Source of the DNA: JANPEZ01 sp031423155
Lineage (GTDB): Bacteria > Actinomycetota > UBA4738 > HRBIN12
Length of the DNA stretch: 8,203 bases
Assembly (NCBI GenBank): GCA_031423155.1
Contig: JANPEZ010000041.1
Coordinates: forward strand, 1-8,203
Reading direction: 5' to 3'
Shown here piece after piece: positions 1 to 5,415 of the stretch (positions are counted from its first letter, which is position 1; every line of letters starts with the position of its first letter). Made by a program: the position numbers and the translations under genes. The notes under the pieces were generated by a model. It was not told the DNA's origin and made no database searches. It saw only the letters and a program-made list of their open reading frames with translations.

Positions 1-58
1 GCGGATTCCACGTCGCCGCGTTAACGCACTACGGACACCGGGTGCGGGGTGCTGTAGG

Positions 59-86
59 GGGGCGGGGGGCTGTTGCCCCCCGCCCC
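59..86 (+). terminator. Perfect 12-bp GC hairpin upstream of the glutamine-synthetase-like gene
   Basis: Bases 59-70 pair without mismatch with bases 75-86 around a TGTT loop, and 11 of the 12 pairs lie in runs of G facing runs of C. No T-tract follows, so it is not a textbook intrinsic terminator. It ends 26 bases before the ATG of the next gene and 14 bases before its ribosome binding site. It could terminate an upstream gene, as U-less hairpins are often proposed to do in high-GC bacteria, or act as a leader structure for the downstream gene. The sequence cannot separate these. The fold itself is certain as a sequence pattern; the role is inferred. Confidence 0.6.
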
Positions 87-100
87 GACCATCTGAAGTG

Positions 101-106
101 GGAGGT
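101..106 (+). promoter_or_regulatory. Shine-Dalgarno site that decides the start of the first gene
   Basis: GGAGGT lies 6 bases before the ATG at 113. An in-frame GTG at 98 would place this purine-rich site inside the coding region, so ATG 113 is the better start. Confidence 0.8.
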
Positions 107-112
107 AGAGCG

Positions 113-1495
113 ATGCATCCCCAGGGCAAGATCGACGCGAAGCAGCTGGAAGAACTCGCCTCGTCGGGCGAGATCGACACCGTCCTTTGCATGTTCACCG
201 ACCTTCAGGGCCGGTTCATGGGCAAGCGCGTCGTACCCCACTTCTTCCTGGAGGAGATCCTCGGCGAGGAGGGCCTGCACGCCTGCCTATACCTGCTGGC
301 GATAGACATGGAGATGGAACCGCTGCCCGGGTACAAGTACGCGAGCTGGGAGACCGGCTACGGCGACTTCATGATGGTCCCGGACATGTCCACGCTGCGG
401 ATCTGTCCGTGGCTCGAGAAGACCGCCATGGTCATCTGCGACATCCACGACGAGGAGACCAAGGAACTCGTCGAAGTTGCCCCTCGCACGATCTTGAAGC
501 GTCAGCTCGAGCGCGCCGCGCAGGCCGGCTACGTCTCGAAGATGGGCTCGGAGCTGGAGTTCTACCTGTTCAAGGACTCGTTCGATGACCTGGCCGAGCG
601 CGGATACCGCGACGCGCGGCCCTCGTCGAGCTACATCATGGACTACCACATGCTCCAGACAACCAAGGACGAGTGGGTGATCCGTCAGATCCGCAACGGC
701 ATGCTCGGCGCCGGGATCCCGGTGGAGTTCTCCAAAGGCGAGTTCGGCAAGGGCCAGCACGAGATCAACATCACCTACGCCGAGGCGCTGGAGTGCGCCG
801 ACAACCACGTGCTGTACAAGCATGGCGTGAAGGAGATCGCGGCCGGCAACGGCGTCGCGACGACGTTCATGGCCAAGTGGACGATGGCCGAGGCGGGATC
901 CTCGTGCCACATCCACTCTTCGCTGTGGGATCCCAGCGGAACCGACTCCTTGATGTGGGATGCCGGTCAGCCCAACCACATGAGCGAGACATTCCGCTGG
1001 TACATCGGAGGGCTGATGTCCACCGCTCGTGAGATGTCGTGGATGTTCGCGCCGTTCGTAAACTCGTACAAGCGCTACCAGCTCGGCTCGTGGGCGCCGA
1101 CCGCCATCGTCTGGAGCCATGACAACCGCACGTGCGGGTTCCGCGTGGTCGGCGAGGGTAAGGGCAACCGCGTGGAATGCCGCATCCCGGGAGCCGACGC
1201 CAATCCCTACCTGGCTTTCGCGGCTACCCTGGCCGGTGGCCTGAACGGCATAGCCAACAAGATCGAGCCGCCGGACATCTTCCACGGCAACGCGTACGAG
1301 GCCAAGGACGTGCCGCGCGTGCCGACGTCGTTGCACGAAGCCATCGAAACGTTCCGGGCATCGACCGTGGCCCGAGAGGCCTTCGGAGACTTCGTCTTCG
1401 AGCACCTGCTGAACACGGCCGAGCAGGAGCAGATCATCTTCGACAACCTATGCGTCACCGACTGGGAGCTCGCCCGGTACTTCGAGCGCGGCTAG
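113..1495 (+). CDS. Glutamine synthetase family protein, PuuA/gamma-glutamyl-amine ligase type
   Basis: Product of 460 residues, full length for the GS-I family. It is predicted to be a cytoplasmic ATP-dependent ligase joining glutamate to ammonia or an amine. Visible GS motifs are GSELEF at 145-150 (metal-binding Glu147 and Glu149), GQHEINITYAEAL at 214-226 (Glu217, Glu224), CHIH at 265-268, NSYKR at 317-321, DNRT at 337-340, and NRVECRIPGADANPYL at 352-367 (Glu355, Arg357). The NLYDLP adenylylation-loop motif of housekeeping GlnA is replaced by a GNAYEA stretch near 392-397, and the C-terminus WELARYFERG resembles gamma-glutamylpolyamine or gamma-glutamylethanolamide synthetases rather than GlnA. 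Assimilatory GS activity is therefore less likely, and adenylylation control is not expected. The substrate is unknown. A class I glutamine amidotransferase follows 19 bases downstream, and a PuuD-like hydrolase lies about 1.3 kb away. Family assignment is very secure; the amine-ligase role is inferred. Confidence 0.95.
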   Translation: MHPQGKIDAKQLEELASSGEIDTVLCMFTDLQGRFMGKRVVPHFFLEEILGEEGLHACLYLLAIDMEMEPLPGYKYASWETGYGDFMMVPDMSTLRICPWLEKTAMVICDIHDEETKELVEVAPRTILKRQLERAAQAGYVSKMGSELEFYLFKDSFDDLAERGYRDARPSSSYIMDYHMLQTTKDEWVIRQIRNGMLGAGIPVEFSKGEFGKGQHEINITYAEALECADNHVLYKHGVKEIAAGNGVATTFMAKWTMAEAGSSCHIHSSLWDPSGTDSLMWDAGQPNHMSETFRWYIGGLMSTAREMSWMFAPFVNSYKRYQLGSWAPTAIVWSHDNRTCGFRVVGEGKGNRVECRIPGADANPYLAFAATLAGGLNGIANKIEPPDIFHGNAYEAKDVPRVPTSLHEAIETFRASTVAREAFGDFVFEHLLNTAEQEQIIFDNLCVTDWELARYFERG

Positions 1496-1500
1496 GCGGA

Positions 1501-1506
1501 TAGACT
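1501..1506 (+). promoter_or_regulatory. Possible -10 element (TAGACT) for a leaderless transcript
   Basis: TAGACT fits the TAnnnT -10 pattern and ends 8 bases before the ATG at 1515. That spacing would place transcription start at or next to the start codon. No Shine-Dalgarno sequence is visible at normal spacing before this ATG. No convincing -35 is present (GTACTT at 1477-1482 is the best at 18-base spacing). The alternative is that the gene is simply co-transcribed with the upstream ligase gene. Confidence 0.35.
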
Positions 1507-1514
1507 CGCGCGTC

Positions 1515-2231
1515 ATGAAGCCCGTCTTGTTCGTCAAGTGCGATCCTTACGAGACTTTCGGGGTGGCTCCTTCGGCGTTCTCCGATGCTGGTGCGGACGT
1601 CGTAGTTTGGGAGTCGCAAGACGCGAGCTCCGACCGGCCTTCGCTGGCGGACCACTCCGGCGTCGTCGTATTCGGCAGCACCTTCAACGTCGAGCATGCC
1701 GACGAGCAGCCCTTCATCAAGGACGTCGGGAACCTTATGGCCGAGGCGGTCGAAGGCTCGACACCCCTTCTCGGGGTCTGCTTCGGAGCCCAGGTTCTGG
1801 CTTGGACCCTTGGGTCGCAGGTGCGGAAGGCACCGGCGCGCGAGGTCGGGTTCGAGCCCGTTCGACCCGCCGCTGCCGCAGCCGAGGATCGCCTCGTCTC
1901 TCACTACTCCGACGGAGACATGGTCTTCCAGTGGCACATGGACACGTTCGATCTTCCCGAGGGAGCCACGCCATTGGCCTCAGGTGACCTCGTGCCACTG
2001 CAGGCCTACCGCTTCGGTGACCTCGCGTGGGGCATCCAGTTCCACTTCGAGATCGACGAACCGGAGATGAACCTTTGGCTCGACGCCTTCGCCGAGGAGG
2101 CCGACCTTCTCGAGACCTGGGGCAAGTCCGCCGATCAGGTCCGGTCGGAAGCCGGCGCCTACATGTCGGCGCACAACGAGAAGGGCCGCGAGACCTTCAG
2201 CCGATTCGCCGAGGTCGCGGGGCGCGCCTAA
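1515..2231 (+). CDS. Free-standing class I glutamine amidotransferase (GuaA-N-like)
   Basis: Product of 238 residues made of a single GATase-1 domain. Such domains hydrolyse glutamine, or a gamma-glutamyl amide, through a Cys-His-Glu triad. The nucleophile elbow LLGVCFGAQVLA puts the Cys at residue 89, and GIQFHFE supplies His177 and Glu179. The N-terminus (KPVLFVKCDPYETFG) and GVVVFGSTFNV at 49-59 match the Rossmann-like start of stand-alone GMP-synthase-like amidotransferases. There is no synthetase domain, signal peptide or membrane segment. It sits 19 bases behind the GS-like gene, so the two are probably co-transcribed; the protein could hydrolyse a gamma-glutamyl product or supply ammonia. 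Which of these applies cannot be told from sequence. Start choice: ATG 1515 lies directly before the conserved first beta strand, although no ribosome binding site precedes it. Family call secure, substrate unknown. Confidence 0.92.
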   Translation: MKPVLFVKCDPYETFGVAPSAFSDAGADVVVWESQDASSDRPSLADHSGVVVFGSTFNVEHADEQPFIKDVGNLMAEAVEGSTPLLGVCFGAQVLAWTLGSQVRKAPAREVGFEPVRPAAAAAEDRLVSHYSDGDMVFQWHMDTFDLPEGATPLASGDLVPLQAYRFGDLAWGIQFHFEIDEPEMNLWLDAFAEEADLLETWGKSADQVRSEAGAYMSAHNEKGRETFSRFAEVAGRA

Positions 2232-2233
2232 CC

Positions 2234-2273
2234 CGTACCGATATCGGGTCTTGACTTTAGGTACGAAAGTTCG
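2234..2273 (+). promoter_or_regulatory. Cluster of short palindromes over the toxin-antitoxin promoter (candidate operator)
   Basis: Three inverted repeats overlap the promoter. CCGATATCGG (2238-2247) is a perfect 10-base palindrome just before the -35. CGAA-AG-TTCG (2264-2273) lies between -35 and -10. CGTACC (2234-2239) pairs with GGTACG (2260-2265) across the -35. Phd/YefM antitoxins typically autorepress by binding short palindromes at their own promoter, YefM at TGTACA-type sites, and two GTAC cores occur here. Operator function is inferred. Confidence 0.45.
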
Positions 2274-2280
2274 GTAGGGT
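2251..2280 (+). promoter_or_regulatory. Sigma-70-type promoter of the toxin-antitoxin operon
   Basis: TTGACT (2251-2256) and TAGGGT (2275-2280) are separated by 18 bases, a good -35 and an acceptable high-GC TAnnnT -10. It lies in an AT-richer pocket just after the amidotransferase stop and 32 bases before the antitoxin ATG. The antitoxin has its own Shine-Dalgarno site AGGAG at 2301-2305. This promoter would start an independent unit covering antitoxin, toxin and the fusion gene. Confidence 0.65.
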
Positions 2281-2312
2281 TCGAGCATCCTCTCTCTCCC
2301 AGGAGCTGCGTC

Positions 2313-2570
2313 ATGAGTAAGGAGACCCTGGTCCCATTGTCCGAAGCCAAGATCAAGTTGCACGAGCTAGTGCGCGACTTGCCCGAACGCGACGTTCTGC
2401 TGCTCAGGCACGGCAGGCCGGTGGGATTCATGACGTCGTACTCCGGCTGGCAGGCCCTCCTTGATCGCCTCGAGGACCTCGAGGATCGCTTGGCCGTGCA
2501 GGAGAGCCGCGAAGAGTCCCCGGATGCTCGAACCTCCTGGGAAGCGGTCAAGGCGGAAACCAACCTCTAG
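2313..2570 (+). CDS. Type II toxin-antitoxin system antitoxin, Phd/YefM family
   Basis: Product of 85 residues, normal for Phd/YefM antitoxins, which bind and neutralise a partner toxin and repress their own promoter. The N-terminal part (about 6-45) shows the family pattern: LSEAKIKLHELVRDL, then a strand and turn RHGRPVGFMTSYSGW (residues 32-46), where most members have a RHGKPVA-like segment. Residues 47-63 form a charged helix (LLDRLEDLEDRLAVQES). The rest is polar and probably disordered until it wraps around the toxin. Start ATG 2313 has AGGAG seven bases upstream. The stop is 2 bases before the toxin ATG, so the pair is translationally coupled in the usual antitoxin-first order. The nearby promoter palindromes fit autoregulation. 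Family assignment is confident although the protein is short. Confidence 0.88.
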   Translation: MSKETLVPLSEAKIKLHELVRDLPERDVLLLRHGRPVGFMTSYSGWQALLDRLEDLEDRLAVQESREESPDARTSWEAVKAETNL

Positions 2571-2572
2571 CG

Positions 2573-2824
2573 ATGCGGGTCGAGTTCTCAAGCGCTGCGG
2601 CGCGCGCCTTCCTCAAACTCACCAAGGAGCAGCAACGCCGGATCGCCCCGAGGATCGACTCCCTAGCCCAAGATCCCAGGCCGGCAGGATGCGAGAAACT
2701 CACGGGTGTGGACGGCTATCGCATCCGGGTCGGCGACTACCGGATCGTGTATCTGATCGACGATGCGACGGAGATAGTCACCGTGGCGAAGGTCGGTCAT
2801 CGAAGAGAGGTCTACCGGGCGTGA
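2573..2824 (+). CDS. Type II toxin-antitoxin system toxin, RelE/ParE family
   Basis: Product of 83 residues, the size of compact RelE-type toxins. RelE proteins cut mRNA at the ribosomal A site, while the related ParE proteins act on gyrase. The profile is clear: MRVEFSSAAARAFLKL at the start, two helices, then GYRIRVGDYRIVY (48-60) and VGHRREVY (74-81). Arg57, Arg77 and Tyr81 sit where E. coli RelE has the mRNA-cleavage residues Arg61, Arg81 and Tyr87, so RNase activity is more likely than gyrase inhibition. No separate ribosome binding site is well placed; a GGCGGA in the end of the antitoxin gene (2552-2557) is the best candidate, and coupling to antitoxin translation is likely. Its stop codon overlaps the GTG start of the following fusion gene by four bases, which is unusual for a toxin-antitoxin pair. 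The toxin appears intact. Confidence 0.9.
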   Translation: MRVEFSSAAARAFLKLTKEQQRRIAPRIDSLAQDPRPAGCEKLTGVDGYRIRVGDYRIVYLIDDATEIVTVAKVGHRREVYRA

Positions 2825-4125
2825 GCTACCGGCCACTGGTTGCCGTCGTGGCTTACCACCTGAGAGAAGACAGGGTTTCGCGCTGGCCCCACGGCGGGTA
2901 CGGGGTCCCCGGTCCCTACATCGAGATGCTCCGCGAGGCCGGGGCGCGCACCGCGATCATCTCCCCCGGCGAGCCCGGCGACCCGGAGGAGATCCTCGAG
3001 CCGTTCGACGGACTGATGCTGGTGGGAGGAGGCGACGTCGATCCCTCCCGCTACGGCGCAGCCGCCGAGAGCGAGCACATCTACGGCGTCGAACCGGACC
3101 GCGACGACTTCGAGATAGCGCTCTTGCTGGCCGCCGACCACATGAGGCTTCCCGCGCTCTGCATCTGCCGGGGGATGCAGGTCATGAACGTGGCTTTCGG
3201 CGGAACACTGCACCAACACCTTCCGGGGATGCCCGGGCTCCTGGAGCACGGGGTGCCGGTGGCGGACACGCAGACGATCCACGAAGTCACCGCCGAACCC
3301 GGCACGAGGTTCCGTGGAACCATCGGAGTCGACTCGTTGTCCTGCTCCTCGCATCACCACCAAGGGGTCGACCGCCTGGGTGAAGGGCTCTCGATCGGCG
3401 GCCGCAGTCCCGACGGCCTCGTCGAAGCCATCGAGCGCGCCTTCAGCGATCCCGAAAGGGACGGATGGATGCTCGGAGTCCAATGGCACCCCGAGGACAC
3501 AGCCGGCGACGATCCCGCGCAGTTGGCTCTGTTCGAAGGATTCTCGACGGTCGCTCGCTATCGCGGCTCGCGCGCGAGACCCGGAGAGACACGCGGCCGC
3601 ACCCGCGACTATGAGATCGCCGATGCGAACCCGATGTGGGCCGATCGCTTCGAGGAGGAAGCCACCGCGATCCGAGCCGCGCTGGGCGATCTGGCGCTGC
3701 GCATCGAACACGTCGGCTCCACCTCCGTCCCGGGACTCGCAGCGAAATCCGTCATCGACATCCAGGTTTCCGTAGCCTCGATCGTTCCCCGAGCGCCCTT
3801 CGTCGAGGCGCTGACTTCCATCGGGTACGCCTTCAAGATCGACCCGCTCCGCGACCAGCACGAGGCCTTCGCGAAGGGCTACGAGCCCGAGTCCCCGAAC
3901 AAGTTTCACGCCCACTTGTGCGAGGCAGGCGGCGGATGGGAACGCCGCCATCTAGCTTTCCGCGACCACCTGCGAGCCCACCCCCAGGACACCGCTCGCT
4001 ACGAAGCCCTGAAGCGGCAGCTGGCCGATGAGCACCCGAACGACGTCTACTCCTATGTCGAGGGAAAGGGCGAGTTCATCAGGGCTATCGAGGCCGGCGC
4101 CTCTGAGGCATCTGCAGGCATCTAG
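2821..4125 (+). CDS. PuuD-like gamma-glutamyl hydrolase (peptidase C26) fused to a GrpB/UPF0157 domain
   Basis: Product of 434 residues. Residues 5-245 form a class I amidotransferase-like C26 domain as in gamma-glutamyl-GABA hydrolase PuuD. VGGGDVDPSRYG (68-79) and CICRGMQVMN (114-123) are diagnostic, with Cys116 as nucleophile. SHHHQGVDRLGEGL follows at 177-190, and GVQWHPE supplies His223 and Glu225. After a basic, Arg-rich linker (about 246-262) comes a GrpB/UPF0157 domain (263-425), a nucleotidyltransferase-like fold of unknown activity. Its marks are RIEHVGSTSVPGLAAKSVIDI (294-314), KFHAHLCE (361-368) and LAFRDHLRAHP (378-388). The frame runs upstream to 2461, but that part reads across the toxin and antitoxin genes. 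GTG 2821 fits the domain start, has GAGAGG at 2805-2810, and overlaps the toxin stop (GTGA). Both domains are securely recognised; the joint function is unknown. The hydrolase half suggests turnover of gamma-glutamyl compounds made by the upstream GS-like ligase. Confidence 0.93.
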   Translation: MSYRPLVAVVAYHLREDRVSRWPHGGYGVPGPYIEMLREAGARTAIISPGEPGDPEEILEPFDGLMLVGGGDVDPSRYGAAAESEHIYGVEPDRDDFEIALLLAADHMRLPALCICRGMQVMNVAFGGTLHQHLPGMPGLLEHGVPVADTQTIHEVTAEPGTRFRGTIGVDSLSCSSHHHQGVDRLGEGLSIGGRSPDGLVEAIERAFSDPERDGWMLGVQWHPEDTAGDDPAQLALFEGFSTVARYRGSRARPGETRGRTRDYEIADANPMWADRFEEEATAIRAALGDLALRIEHVGSTSVPGLAAKSVIDIQVSVASIVPRAPFVEALTSIGYAFKIDPLRDQHEAFAKGYEPESPNKFHAHLCEAGGGWERRHLAFRDHLRAHPQDTARYEALKRQLADEHPNDVYSYVEGKGEFIRAIEAGASEASAGI

Positions 4126-4170
4126 CCAAATCCGCTTCGAAACTGGATAATCCCCGGCATTCAGCGTTTC

Positions 4171-4190
4171 GGGCCGGACGGATCCGGCTC
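4171..4190 (+). other. Short GC hairpin in the gap after the fusion gene
   Basis: GCCGGA (4173-4178) pairs with TCCGGC (4183-4188) around a CGGA loop, extendable to 8 pairs with one G-U. It lies 45 bases after the fusion-gene stop and has no T-tract. It could be a weak U-less terminator. The rest of the 192-base gap holds the candidate promoter listed next and no gene that I can support. Confidence 0.3.
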
Positions 4191-4255
4191 CGACGAGCGT
4201 CCCGAGTGGGATCCGTACGGCAGCGATCGCGATGCTCCGAGGGCCGAGGTGGGTC

Positions 4256-4285
4256 TCGATGAGCGACGGTGCGCTGGCGTACCCT
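4256..4285 (+). promoter_or_regulatory. Candidate promoter of the C45-S66-binding protein cluster
   Basis: TACCCT (4280-4285) fits the TAnnnT -10 pattern and TCGATG (4256-4261) is a weak -35 at 18-base spacing. It would give a leader of roughly 25 bases before the GTG at 4318. It is the best candidate found by eye in the gap; the -35 is poor. Confidence 0.4.
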
Positions 4286-4304
4286 TACGCGGAGCCGGCC
4301 ACCA

Positions 4305-4310
4305 GGGAGG
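4305..4310 (+). promoter_or_regulatory. Shine-Dalgarno site that decides a GTG start
   Basis: GGGAGG lies 7 bases before the GTG at 4318. The frame is open to an earlier GTG at 4249, but that start has no such site and adds a segment unlike the family. Confidence 0.75.
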
Positions 4311-4317
4311 AATCGGA

Positions 4318-5415
4318 GTGGGTGAGATCAGGGTCGTTCGCGCCGCCGGCGATGGGATGGCGCGCGGACAGCAGATCGGCCACGAACTGAAGGATCTGAT
4401 CCAGAACTCGATCGACTTCTACCACCGGTACCTGGAACGGCGCGGCGTCTCCTCAATCACGCTCCAAGAACTGCTGACCCCCTATCTCGTCGCCGCAGAG
4501 ACCCGATTCCCCGATCAGATGCAGGTCATCAAGGGCATGTCGATCGGAGCCCTCGTCCCGGTCATCGAACTCTTCGCCATCAACGCCTTCGAGGAACTCG
4601 AGCCGCTTCTGCAATCCCCAGAGGGCGAACTCCTCTTCCTGCAGAAGAAGGAGGGTTACACGAAGGCGGACCTCCCCGAGCGCTGCTCCAGTCTGACGGT
4701 GAAGGCGCCGGGGACGACGCTCCTGGCCCACAGCGAACATTGGCTCGCGGGTGACTTGGGCAACATCGCGATCATCATCGACATCCCCGACGACGGGAGA
4801 CCACCGATCGCTTCTCCCACGGTCGTCTGCTGTCTGCCCGCGGTCGGGATGAACGGATACGGAGGAGCACAGGGGATCGGCTCGCTAACGGCCTCCGACG
4901 ACGGCGTCGGCGTGCCTCGTGTCTTGATCTCTCGCCACTCGATGGAGGCGCGTCACCGCGACGACGCGATCGCACGCGCCACCGTCCCCGACCGCGCCGG
5001 CGGATACGGCCACGTGGTCGCCTTCCCCGGCGGAGACACCTTCGTCGTCGAGACGACCGCGAAGCAGCACCGCGTACTGGAGGGTCCCGGCGCCCACACC
5101 AACCACTACCACTCCGACCTGGCCGAGTTGGCCCCTCCGGCCTCTGAGGGCAGCAGGTCCCGTCTTCATCGCCTCGAGGAACTGCTAGAGCAGCGCAAGC
5201 CGGCGACCCCCGAAGACTTGATGGAGATCATGAAGGACCACGAGTCCTCTCCTCAGGCCATCTGCCTGCACCCAGATCCGGACGAGGGTGATGAGGCCTC
5301 GGCGGTTCTATTCTCGATGGTGGCCGATGTCGAGAACGGGCGCATGTGGGTGGCGGCGGCCAATCCCTGCGAGAACGACTTCCAGGAGATCGACCTGTCG
5401 GGCCTGAGCGCATGA
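4318..5415 (+). CDS. C45-family acyltransferase/amidase-like protein (isopenicillin N acyltransferase-like)
   Basis: Product of 365 residues, typical length for C45-type Ntn hydrolases, which form or cleave N-acyl amide bonds and often self-process before a nucleophilic Cys. The N-terminal helical part (GDGMARGQQIGHELKDLI, 11-28) matches the family opening. RCSSLTVK (122-129) carries the likely nucleophile Cys123, and AHTNHYHSD (259-267) is the diagnostic TNH motif near Asn262. Two details are atypical. The residue before Cys123 is Arg, where self-cleaving members have Gly. The usual HNEDW or NxDW motif is HSEHW (138-142), with His in place of Asp. No signal peptide is seen, so it is probably cytoplasmic. 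Its stop overlaps the next ATG by four bases (ATGA), so it is coupled to an S66 peptidase gene and then a peptide-type binding protein; this suggests action on imported amides or peptides. Family call good, substrate unknown. Confidence 0.85.
   Translation: MGEIRVVRAAGDGMARGQQIGHELKDLIQNSIDFYHRYLERRGVSSITLQELLTPYLVAAETRFPDQMQVIKGMSIGALVPVIELFAINAFEELEPLLQSPEGELLFLQKKEGYTKADLPERCSSLTVKAPGTTLLAHSEHWLAGDLGNIAIIIDIPDDGRPPIASPTVVCCLPAVGMNGYGGAQGIGSLTASDDGVGVPRVLISRHSMEARHRDDAIARATVPDRAGGYGHVVAFPGGDTFVVETTAKQHRVLEGPGAHTNHYHSDLAELAPPASEGSRSRLHRLEELLEQRKPATPEDLMEIMKDHESSPQAICLHPDPDEGDEASAVLFSMVADVENGRMWVAAANPCENDFQEIDLSGLSA

Noticed and set aside
1..58. Possible end of an upstream gene (frame 1 stops at TAA 22-24; frame 3 is open)
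   Set aside because: Too few codons to recognise any family, and no evidence chooses between frames.
287..1405. Long minus-strand open frame opposite the GS-like gene
   Set aside because: It is antisense to a gene with unmistakable GS motifs, its protein has no recognisable domain, and long antisense frames are expected in GC-rich codons.
2461..2820. N-terminal extension of the fusion protein frame through the toxin gene
   Set aside because: The extension is an out-of-frame reading of the antitoxin and toxin coding sequence, is basic and domain-free, and the C26 domain starts right after GTG 2821, which has a ribosome binding site.
2812..3951. Long minus-strand open frame opposite the hydrolase-GrpB fusion
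   Set aside because: Same GC shadow effect; the sense frame carries two complete conserved domains.
4146..4151. GATAAT, a -10-like hexamer shortly after the fusion stop
   Set aside because: No -35 at a suitable distance, and it lies more than 160 bases from the next start; the TACCCT element at 4280 is better placed.
4249..4317. Earlier GTG start for the C45 protein
   Set aside because: GTG 4318 has GGGAGG at ideal spacing and begins at the expected family N-terminus; the extra 23 residues look like translated leader and would cover the candidate promoter.
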